From assembly GCA_030045755.1 (NCBI GenBank), contig JASIEW010000045.1, positions 1-19,817 of the forward strand: a stretch of DNA of 19,817 bases, in the 5' to 3' direction. The stretch comes from Nitrososphaerales archaeon. Its GTDB lineage: Archaea; Thermoproteota; Nitrososphaeria; Nitrososphaerales; UBA183. A model generated the notes under the pieces. It was not told the DNA's origin. It was given only the letters and a program-made list of their open reading frames with translations, and made no database searches. Both the position numbers and the translations under genes were made by a program. Of this stretch, positions 1 through 7,628 are shown one piece after another. Position 1 is the first letter of the stretch. Each line of letters opens with the position of its first letter.

Positions 1-1
1 G

Positions 2-325
2 CAGGAGATCAAACTGGGCGACGCCAGGGTGCGCGTCCTCTACACTCCCGGTCACTCGTCTGACAGCATCTGCCTCTTCGACGGGCGCGACGTTTTCACC
101 GGTGACACGCTGTTTGTGGGATCAATAGGGAAGTTCGAGAGGGAGGACGCCGAAGCCATCTTCAACAGCATCCACGGCGTCATCCTCAGACTTCCAAGGG
201 CGACCATGATGTACCCGGGCCACGACTACGGCGAGGTCAAGAACAGGAGCCTCGCAGAGGAGGCGGACTCCAACCCTTTCCTGACGGCGAAGGACTTCAG
301 GAGCTTCGCTTCAATCTTCGCCTGA
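2..325 (+). CDS. MBL-fold metallo-hydrolase, C-terminal part (5' end outside window)
   Basis: This is the last 107 residues of a metallo-beta-lactamase-fold hydrolase of the glyoxalase II / persulfide dioxygenase (ETHE1-like) branch. The reading frame is open from base 2, so the gene begins before the window. Visible metal-site elements are the TPGHS histidine (fragment residue 18), the TGDTLF aspartate and the YPGHDYG histidine; the HxHxDH motif would lie upstream and cannot be checked. The tail with a conserved Ser, two Glu and NPFL is typical of the glyoxalase II/ETHE1 group. The substrate (a thioester or glutathione-like persulfide) is not determinable from this fragment. Its 3' end overlaps the convergent dehydratase gene by 29 nt. 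Confidence 0.85.
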   Translation, partial: QEIKLGDARVRVLYTPGHSSDSICLFDGRDVFTGDTLFVGSIGKFEREDAEAIFNSIHGVILRLPRATMMYPGHDYGEVKNRSLAEEADSNPFLTAKDFRSFASIFA

Positions 326-1256
326 GTATCGAACTCAACAGGTCGAGGGATATGTTGCCTCCGCTGACGACCAGGACGACCTTCTGGCCATCCTCCTTCT
401 TCAATGGCCCTTTCATCGCGGCCAGGGGCGAGGCGCCCGCCGGTTCGGCCAGTACGCGGCCTCTGCTGAGAAGGTCGAAGATCGCATCCTCTATCTCTTC
501 GTCCGTCACCAGCCCGATCTTGTCCACGTATTTCTGAGAAGCCTCCAGGGTGAGGCGACCGGGGCTGGAGGCCTGCATCCCGTCCGCTATCGTCTTCTTC
601 GGAACGACCTTGACCACTCTCTTGCTGCGGACAGACTCGTACATCGACGGAATCGCAACGGTCTCGGCTCCGAACACCGACGCGCCGTCGAGCGACTCCT
701 TGATTGCGAGGGCTATGCCTCCAATCAGCCCTCCCCCGCCTATGGCCACGACCACCGCGTCCAGGTCAGGGAGTTGCCGAGCGATCTCGAGCCCGCAGGT
801 CCCCTGTCCAGCTATTATGTCGGGGTCGTCGAAGGCGTGGATGAAAGTAAGGCCCCTCTTCGAGGCTACGGAAACTGCGTGCAGATAGGTCTCGTCATAG
901 CCGCGGCCCGCCCTGATGACCCGGGCCCCCTGTTCCCTTATGGCGTTCAGCTTCTGTGGGTTCACGTTCTCCGGCACGCATATGGTTGCGCTCACGCCGA
1001 ACAGCCGGGAGGCGTAGGCTATCGCGAACCCGTGGTTCCCGGACGAGGCCGTGAGGACGCCTCTCCGGACCTCTGAGTCACTCAGCGAGAGGAGCTTGTT
1101 GAGGGCTCCGCGGATCTTGAAGACGCGGATTGGCTGGAAGGCCTCGAGCTTCAGATAGGCTTCTCTGCCGAGGATGCTTGAGATCCCTCCCGAGTATTCG
1201 AGTGGGGTAGGCGCGATGTACTTCCTTATCCGCGACTCGGCGAGCTCGACGTCCAT
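297..1256 (-). CDS. Threonine/serine dehydratase, PLP-dependent (TdcB/IlvA-type catalytic domain)
   Basis: A 319-residue fold-type II PLP enzyme that probably deaminates L-threonine or L-serine to the 2-oxo acid plus ammonia. Residue K47 in FKIRGA is the expected Schiff-base lysine; SSGNHG (71-76) contacts the substrate; the glycine loop GGGGLIGG (173-180) binds the PLP phosphate. The length matches catabolic dehydratases without a C-terminal ACT regulatory domain, so no allosteric site is visible. The ATG at 1256 is chosen because it lies just after the FEN1 stop (1280) and gives the usual short N-terminus before the TPL motif; an upstream open frame runs through FEN1 and is arginine-rich. 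Probably co-transcribed with FEN1. Serine racemase is an alternative within the same family, and I cannot separate them. Confidence 0.9.
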   Translation of the reverse strand: MDVELAESRIRKYIAPTPLEYSGGISSILGREAYLKLEAFQPIRVFKIRGALNKLLSLSDSEVRRGVLTASSGNHGFAIAYASRLFGVSATICVPENVNPQKLNAIREQGARVIRAGRGYDETYLHAVSVASKRGLTFIHAFDDPDIIAGQGTCGLEIARQLPDLDAVVVAIGGGGLIGGIALAIKESLDGASVFGAETVAIPSMYESVRSKRVVKVVPKKTIADGMQASSPGRLTLEASQKYVDKIGLVTDEEIEDAIFDLLSRGRVLAEPAGASPLAAMKGPLKKEDGQKVVLVVSGGNISLDLLSSILRRRLKRSS

Positions 1257-1279
1257 GAGCGTGGGAAGCGGCCTGCTGC

Positions 1280-2305
1280 TCAACCGAACCACTTCTCGAG
1301 TGACTCCGACTGCGCCGCCTCGCGCGTCCTGATCCTGTCCAGGGCAGACTCGACCCGCTCGCGGGAGAAGGAGTGCTCCCCGACGAGGTAGGAGACCACC
1401 TTCTGCCTGTCGATCCTGCCCCACGCCGGGTCGACCCCCTTCACGGCTGGGGCGTGGGTGTAGAACTCTCTGATCTCCTGGTACCTCACCCCGGACAGCC
1501 GGTCCTTCAGCTCCGTGATGTCCTCGAGTCTCCCGTATTTCTTGAGATATTTCATGGCCGTGACCGGCCCCACTCCCTCGAATCCGTCCGGGTTGAAGTC
1601 AGTCCCCAGCAGGATGGCAAAGTCGACTAGTTGATCGCGCGTGAGGCCTGTGGAGGAGAGCGTGGCGGCGAGCGATATCCGCTCAGGCACCACGTTGATC
1701 GTGATGTTCTTGCTCGGGAGCCGTCGCTTTCCTGAGATGGTCACGTTACGGACGAGGATGGGAGCGCCGAAGACGAGCGAGTCGTGATCCTGGGAGGCGA
1801 CCGCATTAACCGTGCCTTCTGAGGCCATCAGCGCGGCCTGGGCCTCGCCTTCGGAAGGTGCGTCGACCCAGGGTATCCCCATGGCGTCGAGCAGGGCCTT
1901 CGCGTCCCTGACCATGTCACGCTGCAGGACGGTCGATGCCTCCGCGTACTTCCTCGCCTGCGGAATGTCGCCAGCCTGCAAGGCCCTCAGGTACTGGTCC
2001 TTGGCTTCGTTGCGCTGGGCGGACCGCCTCCTGATCTCCTCAGCCTTGAGTTCGGGAGGCTTCCCGTCGAAGACGTAGACGAGCTTCATCCCCAGCTCGA
2101 GGAGGTTGATGTTCCTGTAGAACAGCCCTGAGATGTGCGAAGTGACCCTTCCCTGCGAGTCCTTCAGGTGGCCGCCGTCCATCCCCCTGATTATCGCGAG
2201 GAACTGATACAAGGTGTTGTATCCGTCTACGGCGAGTTTCCAGCCGGCGATGTCCTCCAGCCGTATCTTCTCGCGGGGGATCGAATCCCCAAAGTCTACG
2301 CCCAT
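1280..2305 (-). CDS. fen: Flap endonuclease 1 (FEN1)
   Basis: Structure-specific 5' nuclease of 341 residues that removes 5' flaps during Okazaki fragment maturation and repair. The N-domain carries D27 (VDGYN) and D80 (FDGKPP). The I-domain carries E152 and E154 (SEGEAQ), D173 and D175 (SQDHDSLVFG) and D236 (GTDFNP), which are the two-metal ligands of the family. The helix-two-turn-helix element GFEGVGPVTA follows D236. The C-terminus SLEKWFG resembles a PCNA-interacting peptide, but the usual Gln at its first position is Ser. The ATG at 2305 gives the conserved MGVDFGDSIP start; a TATA-like element about 30 bp upstream supports a near-leaderless transcript. It sits between the small helix-turn-helix-like gene and the dehydratase on the same strand. 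Confidence 0.97.
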   Translation of the reverse strand: MGVDFGDSIPREKIRLEDIAGWKLAVDGYNTLYQFLAIIRGMDGGHLKDSQGRVTSHISGLFYRNINLLELGMKLVYVFDGKPPELKAEEIRRRSAQRNEAKDQYLRALQAGDIPQARKYAEASTVLQRDMVRDAKALLDAMGIPWVDAPSEGEAQAALMASEGTVNAVASQDHDSLVFGAPILVRNVTISGKRRLPSKNITINVVPERISLAATLSSTGLTRDQLVDFAILLGTDFNPDGFEGVGPVTAMKYLKKYGRLEDITELKDRLSGVRYQEIREFYTHAPAVKGVDPAWGRIDRQKVVSYLVGEHSFSRERVESALDRIRTREAAQSESLEKWFG

Positions 2306-2330
2306 GGCGAGGCACGCTCGAGGGCCGCTC

Positions 2331-2340
2331 GGTTTTATCC
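2331..2340 (-). promoter_or_regulatory. TATA-like box of FEN1
   Basis: On the minus strand this reads GGATAAAACC, about 30 bp before the FEN1 ATG and just beyond the stop of the preceding gene. The spacing predicts a transcript with a leader of only a few nucleotides. It suggests FEN1 has its own promoter besides read-through from the upstream small gene. Confidence 0.5.
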
Positions 2341-2343
2341 TTG

Positions 2344-2592
2344 CTACTCGCTGATCTTCGGCATCCGCGGCTCTTCGGCCTGCTTCTCCACGAACTCCAC
2401 GCGTCGCTTGTCCTTCGAGACCCAGCGTATCGTGACGAGGCCGAGGATTTCGAGCTGCATCAGGAGCTTGTCGAGTTCGTCCGGGGAGCACTTGGTACCG
2501 TTCTTGTTGAGGACCTCGAGCAGTTCGTCGTCGGTGCTACTCTTCTTCTGCTGGAGCCATTCGAAAGCCGCATACCTTAGTGGATATCGCAT
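2344..2592 (-). CDS. Small conserved-looking helix-turn-helix-like protein upstream of FEN1
   Basis: An 82-residue protein (85 if the GTG at 2601 is used) that I do not recognise as a named family. Its pattern, DDELLEVLNKNG, then SPDELDKLLMQLEILGLV, then IRWVSKDKRRVEFVE, reads as helix-helix-recognition helix followed by a beta wing, so a winged helix is likely. The rest is rich in acidic and Lys residues and soluble, with no membrane segment. The ATG at 2592 is preferred because GATGTGA lies just upstream as a weak Shine-Dalgarno; the GTG at 2601 is an alternative. A TATA box lies about 50 bp upstream. FEN1 follows 38 nt downstream, so a role in DNA repair or its regulation is possible but is inference from position only. 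Confidence 0.75.
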   Translation of the reverse strand: MRYPLRYAAFEWLQQKKSSTDDELLEVLNKNGTKCSPDELDKLLMQLEILGLVTIRWVSKDKRRVEFVEKQAEEPRMPKISE

Positions 2593-2637
2593 TGGATTCA
2601 CATCGTCTGAGAAGCGTCAACGCTCGCTTTGTGTCCC

Positions 2638-2649
2638 GGCTATAAAAGG
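2638..2649 (-). promoter_or_regulatory. TATA box of the small winged-helix-like gene
   Basis: On the minus strand this reads CCTTTTATAGCC, a good archaeal box A. Initiation about 25 bp downstream would give a leader of roughly 20-30 nt before the start codon. The plus-strand reading, TATAAAAG, also looks like a TATA box but no plus-strand gene follows. Confidence 0.6.
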
Positions 2650-2692
2650 ACTGCCGGTGAATCAGAGGAGCCGGAAATGCTGCAGACAGTCT

Positions 2693-2710
2693 GACTGACC
2701 CGGGTCAGTC
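2693..2710. repeat. Perfect 18-bp palindrome beyond the aEF1-beta stop codon
   Basis: The sequence GACTGACCCGGGTCAGTC is its own reverse complement. In RNA it could form a 7-bp stem closing a CCGG loop. It starts 9 nt past the aEF1-beta stop and about 45 bp upstream of the TATA box of the next minus-strand gene. An adjacent, overlapping imperfect palindrome CAGACAGTCTG occupies 2683-2693. No T-run follows, so an ordinary archaeal oligo-T terminator is not indicated; an operator or a 3'-end hairpin are both possible. Confidence 0.85.
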
Positions 2711-2719
2711 CGCGCGTCG

Positions 2720-3007
2720 CTACCTAGGTGGCAGTCTGCTGGACATCCTGCTCACGCCCATCAGCTCGTATTGGCCGACAAGCGGGGCTGTCGAGACCGC
2801 CTCTTCGACCTTGTCCACGACTCCCTCCTCTTCTGGCGCCTCCACGTCGATGACTAGAGCGGAAAGACCGAACGCTATCGGCTCGACCTTCTGGCTCCTG
2901 ACCTTCACTCCCTGAGGGAGCTTGCTGGAGACCGAGTCGACTATCTTCTGGTGCTCAGTGGCGGTGTCTTGGGGAAGAACCCGCAGTCTTATCACGTATG
3001 AGCCCAT
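2720..3007 (-). CDS. ef1b: Translation elongation factor 1-beta (aEF1B)
   Basis: A 95-residue protein matching archaeal aEF1-beta, the guanine nucleotide exchange factor that recharges EF1-alpha with GTP. Visible family features are the YVIRLRVLPQD start, the central PIAFGLSALVIDVEAPEEEG segment and the ending YELMGVSRM, together with the usual single ferredoxin-like domain length of about 90 residues. It follows the zinc-ribbon gene by 9 nt, an arrangement common in archaea, and both should be on one transcript. The start is an ATG. The tail after SRM (SSRLPPR) is a few residues longer than typical. Confidence 0.95.
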   Translation of the reverse strand: MGSYVIRLRVLPQDTATEHQKIVDSVSSKLPQGVKVRSQKVEPIAFGLSALVIDVEAPEEEGVVDKVEEAVSTAPLVGQYELMGVSRMSSRLPPR

Positions 3008-3016
3008 CAGAGTCGC

Positions 3017-3199
3017 CTAGGGACCTTCGAAACCGCAGTTGGTGCACTTGTAGTGCCTGGAGAACTTCCTGCACTTCTCGCACCTCCAGATCAGCGTCTC
3101 ATGGCAGTTAGGACAGCTGAACTTCGCGGCCCTCTCGCCTGGCTTCACTGGCCTGTTGCAGGAGTTGCAGAGCGGAAGCGTGACAGCGGCTTGCGACAT
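3017..3199 (-). CDS. Zinc-ribbon protein of the HVO_2753/DUF1610 type
   Basis: A 60-residue protein with four CxxC pairs: C11/C14, C29/C32, C40/C43 and C52/C55. That is enough to bind two zinc ions in two small ribbons. The pattern of a lone ribbon, a central C-P-N-C motif and a final YKCTNCGFEG motif is that of the small archaeal zinc-finger proteins encoded next to aEF1-beta, predicted to bind RNA. The gene is complete and lacks any other domain. A TATA-like element about 30 bp upstream points to a very short leader. Its exact biochemical role is not known to me; association with translation is inferred from the conserved pairing with aEF1-beta. Confidence 0.9.
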   Translation of the reverse strand: MSQAAVTLPLCNSCNRPVKPGERAAKFSCPNCHETLIWRCEKCRKFSRHYKCTNCGFEGP

Positions 3200-3226
3200 T
3201 TCTGGATGACCCTAGCCTCGCTCGCT

Positions 3227-3236
3227 CATATAGATT
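3227..3236 (-). promoter_or_regulatory. TATA-like box of the zinc-ribbon/aEF1-beta operon
   Basis: The minus strand reads AATCTATATG here, centred about 32 bp before the ATG at 3199, in the 49-bp gap after the geranylgeranyl reductase stop. It predicts a leader of only a few bases. Confidence 0.5.
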
Positions 3237-3248
3237 ACTGAGAAAACC

Positions 3249-4406
3249 TCAGCCGGAACGTCCGCCCCTGACGAGCGACCTCACCTCTGCAGAGCCGACC
3301 ACTTTGGCTAGGCGCATGATCCCAGGTATGCCCAGGGCGCCGAGCAAAGCCGAAGCATGGAAGTCGAAGTCGGTCTGCGACAGCTTCAGGACCAGCCTGG
3401 GGGTGGCTATGACCTCGACCATGGCTTCGATGTCTCGGTTGGAGAGCTTCTCGAAGACTCCCCGGAGCCTGAGCATCGAATTCATCTCCTTCAGAAAGGC
3501 GGCCCCCCATTCGCGCTGGTAGTTCGCGAGCAGAGTCGGGTCGTTCCGCTGAACGCTCTCGCACGCCCAACGTGCCGCCACGACAGCCCCGCCTATCGAT
3601 GTCATTATCCCCCCGGCGGTGGTCGGCTTTACCTGTCCTGCCGACTCTCCGACGAACAGGGTCCTCCCTTCCACAAACCTCTCCTTCGGTCCTCCCACAT
3701 AGATAGGCGCCGACACCCTTCTGGTGACGGTGGTCGTCCTGCTCCCGATCAGGTCGTCGAGCGCCTTGAAGGGATTGATTCCCCTCCCCGCCGCGCCGAC
3801 CTTCGCACGGTGGCCCCCGAACGGGATGATCCAGCCGAAGAAGCCCGGGAATCGCTCCGCGTCCAGATAGACGTCGACCAGACGCTGGCTCACCCAGTCG
3901 CCTTGCACTTCGTACTTGGCCGCAGGGAGTATCCACTTCCTGTGGGACGATGACGGTCCGGTGGCGTCAACATAGTATTTCGACGAGACGGTTTCCTCGC
4001 CTATTTTTGTCGAAACCCCCTCCGCGGACTGTGCCGTCCCCCTCACCCTCGCGCCTGTCCTCACCACGGCGCCTGAGGCCTCAGCCTGTTTGGCCACCTG
4101 CCTGTCGTATGCGCTTCTGTCGAGCACGACTACCTCGAGCGAGGTCGCATTGATGGCGAAGTGCCTTCCCCCCGGGGAGTGGATGACGGCCGCCATGATC
4201 TCGTTCTGGACCACGTCGGAGCGGGGGAGGTAGCCGTAGCGTCTCAGGCCGCGCAGGCTCACGAGCCCGTCGCACTTCTCAGGCTCTCCGATCTCGTCGT
4301 GCTCCTCCGCGACCAGAACAGACATGCCCCTCTTGGAGGCCTCGGCCGCGAACGTCAGCCCCGCGATGCTGCCGCCGCCGACCACGAAGTCGAATGTCTC
4401 GGACAC
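3249..4406 (-). CDS. Geranylgeranyl reductase family FAD-dependent protein
   Basis: A 385-residue flavoprotein of the digeranylgeranylglycerophospholipid reductase family, which saturates the isoprenoid chains of archaeal membrane lipids. The FAD-binding Rossmann motif GGGSIAG is at residues 10-16. The conserved [11 protein letters not shown] block (40-50) contains the family cysteine C45. The second FAD motif [11 protein letters not shown] (251-261) is followed by TTAGGI. Within it the common Asp is Glu (E254), which is unusual but conservative. The start is a GTG; it is supported by a TATA-like element 25 bp upstream, making the message leaderless. It is divergent from pth2 across 62 bp. 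Membrane association is expected of the family but no transmembrane segment is seen. Other prenyl reductases in the family (for quinones or dolichols) cannot be excluded. Confidence 0.9.
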   Translation of the reverse strand: MSETFDFVVGGGSIAGLTFAAEASKRGMSVLVAEEHDEIGEPEKCDGLVSLRGLRRYGYLPRSDVVQNEIMAAVIHSPGGRHFAINATSLEVVVLDRSAYDRQVAKQAEASGAVVRTGARVRGTAQSAEGVSTKIGEETVSSKYYVDATGPSSSHRKWILPAAKYEVQGDWVSQRLVDVYLDAERFPGFFGWIIPFGGHRAKVGAAGRGINPFKALDDLIGSRTTTVTRRVSAPIYVGGPKERFVEGRTLFVGESAGQVKPTTAGGIMTSIGGAVVAARWACESVQRNDPTLLANYQREWGAAFLKEMNSMLRLRGVFEKLSNRDIEAMVEVIATPRLVLKLSQTDFDFHASALLGALGIPGIMRLAKVVGSAEVRSLVRGGRSG

Positions 4407-4426
4407 TACGGATGACTGGCTACAAA

Positions 4427-4435
4427 GGCTTAATC
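4427..4435 (-). promoter_or_regulatory. TATA-like box of the geranylgeranyl reductase gene
   Basis: The minus strand reads GATTAAGCC, centred 25 bp before the GTG start at 4406. This is the spacing of a leaderless promoter. It lies in the 62-bp divergent gap shared with pth2. Confidence 0.45.
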
Positions 4436-4441
4436 GGACTT

Positions 4442-4448
4442 GTAATAA
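4442..4448 (+). promoter_or_regulatory. TATA-like box of the pth2-truD operon
   Basis: The plus strand reads GTAATAA within TTGTAATAACC, centred about 24 bp before the GTG at 4469. The spacing supports GTG 4469 as a leaderless start rather than the upstream in-frame ATG codons at 4394 and 4412, which lie before this box. Confidence 0.5.
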
Positions 4449-4468
4449 CCGTTCATCACGACGGCTAC

Positions 4469-4816
4469 GTGAAGCAGGCGATCGTCGTGAGGACGGACAT
4501 CAAGATGGGGAAGGGCAAGCTGGCCGCACAGGCGGCGCACGCGTCTCTTTCCGCGGCCGAGGAGGCGTCGGGACGGAAGTCGAAGTGGTACGGCGAGTGG
4601 AAGGAGGGAGGGCAGGCGAAGATAGTGCTGAAGGTGCAGTCGGAGGAGGAGCTCGAGGAACTTTTTCAGAAGGCGAAGAGCTCTGGGCTCCCCGCAGCGA
4701 TCATCCAGGACCGCGGTCTTACCCAGCTCGAACCGGGCACCACGACGTGCGTCGGCATCGGTCCGGCACCCGACGACGAAGTTGACAAGATCACTGGAAG
4801 ACTAAAGCTTCTATGA
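4469..4816 (+). CDS. pth2: Peptidyl-tRNA hydrolase, archaeal/eukaryotic type (Pth2)
   Basis: A 115-residue enzyme that cleaves the ester bond of peptidyl-tRNAs that fall off ribosomes, releasing tRNA for reuse. The N-terminal signature [15 protein letters not shown] contains the conserved lysines, Gln and His of the active site; the C-terminal signature [16 protein letters not shown] matches the family, except that the usual Arg before TQ is Leu. The GTG start is chosen because it gives the standard KQAIVVRTD beginning and the normal family length, and because a TATA-like element sits 24 bp upstream. The TGA stop overlaps the truD ATG by 4 nt (ATGA), implying coupled translation in one operon. 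Confidence 0.95.
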   Translation: MKQAIVVRTDIKMGKGKLAAQAAHASLSAAEEASGRKSKWYGEWKEGGQAKIVLKVQSEEELEELFQKAKSSGLPAAIIQDRGLTQLEPGTTTCVGIGPAPDDEVDKITGRLKLL

Positions 4817-6081
4817 CGAGTCCTCCAGCGTGGGAGAGGGCCTTGGGGATGGAGGCCTATGCGAGCGAGTGCCCCCCGTGCCACGGTGTGGCCAAGTCCA
4901 GCGACGAGGACTTCATGGTCGAGGAGGCGGTCGATGTCCAGGGGGTCACCCCCGAACCCCTGCCTGGCTACTTCCCGCTGTTCAGGGTGGAGAAGCGGTC
5001 GATCGACACGCTCCACCTGGAGAAGGAGTTGACGATGGCGCTTGGAAGCAAGGTGACCTTCGGCGGCCTCAAGGACAAGAGGGCGTTGGCCGTCCAGTAC
5101 GTTACCGCGACGGGCAGGAGTCCCCGCCGTGTGAGCAGCCTGGAGGGTCGGAACTTCAGGGCCACTCTTGTCGGCTACGTGCCGAAGCCGATGTCTCGAG
5201 GGTCTGTGCTAGGGAACAGGTTCAGAGTCACGCTGCGCCAGTGCTGCTCGACGGTCGAGTCGAACGTCAGCGAGGTGCTGGGGCTCGCGGAGAGGAGATT
5301 GCTTCCGAATTTCTTCGGCCATCAGAGGTTCGGCGGCCCCGGAGCGAGGACCAGCGACATAGGCAAGGCCATCGTGCTGGAGGACTTCGAAGAAGCGGTC
5401 AGGGTCATGCTCTGCGAGCCCAGAGAGAATGACGACGAAGGCGCGGCAGCGGCGAGAGCCGCGTTGTCCGAGGGAAGGTACGAAGAGGGGATGCGGCTTC
5501 TGCCCGAGCGGCAGGACACGGAGCGCCTCGTCGCGAGGAGCCTGGCGAAGGACCCGTCTGACCACGTTAGAGCCCTCAGGCACGTGCCCCTCAAGCTCAG
5601 GAGGCTCTTCGTCCACGCCTATCAGTCTCTCGTCTTCAACAGGACGCTCAGCCTGGCGATGGGCAGGGGGATGGACATTTCGCGATACGAGCCCGGCGAC
5701 AACTGGTGCGAGCTCATGGAGAACGGGCTGACACTCTCCCTGGTTCACGGCGTAAGAGAGCCTGCGCCCTCCCGCGCTGAGCCCATGGTCCAGATCGCCG
5801 GGTTCGCGTACCGCAACTACGGGTCGCGGTTCGACCCGCTGGTGACAGAGTCTCTGGCCGTCGATGGAATTAGCCCGAGCGACTTCTACGTGAAGGGGAT
5901 GCAGGAGGTCTCCGCCGAGGGCGGATTCAGGGTCCCTCATCTTCTCGTCGCGGACTCGGCGTCAGAGTTCAAGGAGGGCTCTGCGATCCTCGACTTCAGC
6001 CTCGCGAGGGGACAGTACGCCACGGTCCTGTTGCGCGAGATCTTGAAACCCGGGGAACCCTCGGAGCTCGGCGTGTTGTAG
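4813..6081 (+). CDS. truD: tRNA pseudouridine(13) synthase TruD
   Basis: A 422-residue pseudouridine synthase of the TruD/Pus7 family that isomerises U13 (and in some archaea U35) in tRNA. The catalytic aspartate is D88 in [17 protein letters not shown] (166-174) is the second family signature; the central region between is the TRUD insertion domain, and the C-terminus [17 protein letters not shown] is typical. The length is in the family range. The ATG overlaps the pth2 stop, so translation is likely by coupling rather than a separate Shine-Dalgarno. Pth2 and TruD together support tRNA maturation and recycling. No oddities are visible. Confidence 0.96.
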   Translation: MTSPPAWERALGMEAYASECPPCHGVAKSSDEDFMVEEAVDVQGVTPEPLPGYFPLFRVEKRSIDTLHLEKELTMALGSKVTFGGLKDKRALAVQYVTATGRSPRRVSSLEGRNFRATLVGYVPKPMSRGSVLGNRFRVTLRQCCSTVESNVSEVLGLAERRLLPNFFGHQRFGGPGARTSDIGKAIVLEDFEEAVRVMLCEPRENDDEGAAAARAALSEGRYEEGMRLLPERQDTERLVARSLAKDPSDHVRALRHVPLKLRRLFVHAYQSLVFNRTLSLAMGRGMDISRYEPGDNWCELMENGLTLSLVHGVREPAPSRAEPMVQIAGFAYRNYGSRFDPLVTESLAVDGISPSDFYVKGMQEVSAEGGFRVPHLLVADSASEFKEGSAILDFSLARGQYATVLLREILKPGEPSELGVL

Positions 6082-6092
6082 AATCTCAGAAT

Positions 6093-6101
6093 CCTTATAC
6101 G
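6093..6101 (+). promoter_or_regulatory. TATA-like box of the ferredoxin-NADP reductase gene
   Basis: The plus strand reads CCTTATACG, centred about 34 bp before the ATG at 6131, in the 49-bp gap after truD. A leader of roughly 8-10 nt is predicted. Confidence 0.5.
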
Positions 6102-6130
6102 CGGTTTGCCCACGGCCGGGTCCGAACCCG

Positions 6131-7126
6131 ATGGCTGACGACGTTTTCGACCTGACCATCATCGGCGCGGGCCCCACGGGGCTCTTCGCCGCCTTCTACG
6201 CGGGCCTCAGGCAGATGAAGACGAAGATCATAGACGCCCTGGAGCAGCCCGGAGGCCAGGTAGCGGTGCTCTACCCGGAGAAGTACATCTTCGACGTTCC
6301 CGGCTTTTACAAGGTGCTCGCGAAGGACCTCGTAAAGGACCTGGTACAGCAGGCATTCCAGTACAGCCCAGAGGTGGTCCTGGGGGAGAGGGTCACCACG
6401 CTTCACAAGAACGACGGCATAATCGAGCTGGGCACCGACAAGGGCACGAGGCACTACAGCAAAGCCGTGCTGGTCGCAGCGGGGGTGGGCGCGTTCTCCC
6501 CGAACAAGTTGGAAGCCCAGGGGGCCGGCGACTACGAAGGCAAGGGAGTCTATTACTTCGTGAAGGACAAGAGCGCGTTCGCAGGCAAGCGGCTTCTGAT
6601 AGTCGGAGGAGGAGACTCTGCCGTGGACTGGGCTCTCAACATCAAAGACATCGCTCAGAAGATAACGCTGGTGCACAGGCGTGACGTGTTCAGGGCCCAC
6701 GAGGGCAGCGTCAAGGAGCTCATGACCTCGAACGTCGAGGTGAGGCTCTTCAACGAAGTGAAGACCGTGGGCGGCGACGGGACGAATGTGACTCAGGCCG
6801 TGGTCTTCGACAACCGGACCAAGGCTGAAGCGACGCTGGACGTCGACGCCATTCTTGTCAACATTGGGTTTCGGGCGGACCTGGGGCCGATAAAGGACTG
6901 GGGTCTGGAGATAGACGGACGTGAGATAAGGTCAAACGGGAAGATGGAGACCAACATACAGGGAGTCTACGTAGCCGGAGACATAGCCGGACCGGCCGAC
7001 ACTGTCAAGCTGAATCTGATTGCCACGGGGTACGCGCAGGCTGCGTTAGCCGTCAACGTAGCGAAGGCGTACGTGGATCCGAGCTCGAAGATCTTTCCTG
7101 GCCACAGCAGCGAAATGAAGAGATAG
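6131..7126 (+). CDS. Ferredoxin--NADP(+) reductase, thioredoxin-reductase-like (YumC type)
   Basis: A 331-residue flavoprotein with FAD motif GAGPTG (12-17), the EQPGGQ block (39-43), NADP(H) motif GGGDSA (159-164) and FAD motif VAGD (281-284). The fold is that of thioredoxin reductase, but the redox CxxC expected before the GGGDSA motif is absent (there is no cysteine around residues 130-160), and the C-terminus contains FPGHSSE as in the YumC group. These points fit type 2 ferredoxin-NADP reductase, which passes electrons between ferredoxin and NADP. It has its own TATA-like element. It is convergent with L15e, with only 3 nt between the two stop codons. Confidence 0.92.
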   Translation: MADDVFDLTIIGAGPTGLFAAFYAGLRQMKTKIIDALEQPGGQVAVLYPEKYIFDVPGFYKVLAKDLVKDLVQQAFQYSPEVVLGERVTTLHKNDGIIELGTDKGTRHYSKAVLVAAGVGAFSPNKLEAQGAGDYEGKGVYYFVKDKSAFAGKRLLIVGGGDSAVDWALNIKDIAQKITLVHRRDVFRAHEGSVKELMTSNVEVRLFNEVKTVGGDGTNVTQAVVFDNRTKAEATLDVDAILVNIGFRADLGPIKDWGLEIDGREIRSNGKMETNIQGVYVAGDIAGPADTVKLNLIATGYAQAALAVNVAKAYVDPSSKIFPGHSSEMKR

Positions 7127-7129
7127 GGC

Positions 7130-7591
7130 TCAGTCTACGAGACCGAGGAACCTTCTGTAGTTGTAGTCGCCCTTTATCGCCGGGTGCTGAGGGTCGATGA
7201 GAACGCACTCGAACCACGCGTGAATCCCGTCCTGCCACACCGGGTAGGAGCCCAGCAGCTTCATGTTCGGATGGCGCTCCGAGACCCTCCGCTCCGCCAC
7301 CTGCTGCGCGGAGACGTCCGACTTAATCTTGAGGACGCCCATGTGCTTGGGCCTGCGCCCAGACACCGGCCTCTGTTTCCTCATGCCGCCCCTTGAGACG
7401 CGCATCCTGACGACCACGACACCCTCTTTCGCCTTGTAACCGAGGGCCCGCGCCCTGTCCAGCCGCCACGGCCTCTCCACCCTGAGCATGGCCGGCTCCT
7501 TGCGGAGCAGCACGGCCCTAGCCCTGATGTCGCCCTTCTTCTCGTGGAATATACCCTGCCATGTCTTCGATATCTCGGTGTATGCGGGCAT
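7130..7591 (-). CDS. rpl15e: 50S ribosomal protein L15e
   Basis: A 153-residue basic protein of the archaeal/eukaryotic L15e family, a large-subunit rRNA-binding protein. The blocks ARALGYKAKEGVVVVRMRV and RVSRGGMRKQRP and the later PNMKLLGSYPVWQDG are characteristic. The ATG at 7591 is chosen over an in-frame upstream start at 7618 because MPAYTEISKTWQ is a standard N-terminus and because a TATA box lies about 29 bp upstream of 7591. In many euryarchaea L15e precedes the COG1325 RNA-binding gene; here that gene is about 10 kb away on the other strand. Confidence 0.96.
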   Translation of the reverse strand: MPAYTEISKTWQGIFHEKKGDIRARAVLLRKEPAMLRVERPWRLDRARALGYKAKEGVVVVRMRVSRGGMRKQRPVSGRRPKHMGVLKIKSDVSAQQVAERRVSERHPNMKLLGSYPVWQDGIHAWFECVLIDPQHPAIKGDYNYRRFLGLVD

Positions 7592-7614
7592 TCGGGGCCG
7601 CTCGACCTCGCACG

Positions 7615-7625
7615 GCAAATAAACG
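7615..7625 (-). promoter_or_regulatory. TATA box of rpl15e
   Basis: The minus strand reads CGTTTATTTGC, centred about 29 bp before the L15e ATG. It overlaps the intergenic gap and runs up to the stop of the upstream dehydrogenase gene. A near-leaderless message is predicted. Confidence 0.55.
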
Positions 7626-7628
7626 TTC

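Noticed and set aside
1257..1424. Longer N-terminus for the threonine dehydratase
   Set aside because: It overlaps the end of FEN1 in another frame, is Arg/Gly-rich and has no family similarity; ATG 1256 gives the usual N-terminus.
2641..2720. Plus-strand TATAAAAG as promoter for a small plus-strand gene or RNA
   Set aside because: No plus-strand coding region longer than a few codons follows, and no stable RNA structure apart from the palindrome; the box fits the minus-strand gene better.
4394..4468. Upstream ATG starts (4394, 4412) for pth2
   Set aside because: They lie before the TATA-like element and would add 19-25 residues not found in the family; GTG 4469 matches homologues.
6131..7126. 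Thioredoxin reductase
   Set aside because: The fold matches but the redox CxxC is absent and the C-terminus has the FPGHSSE motif of YumC-type ferredoxin-NADP reductases.
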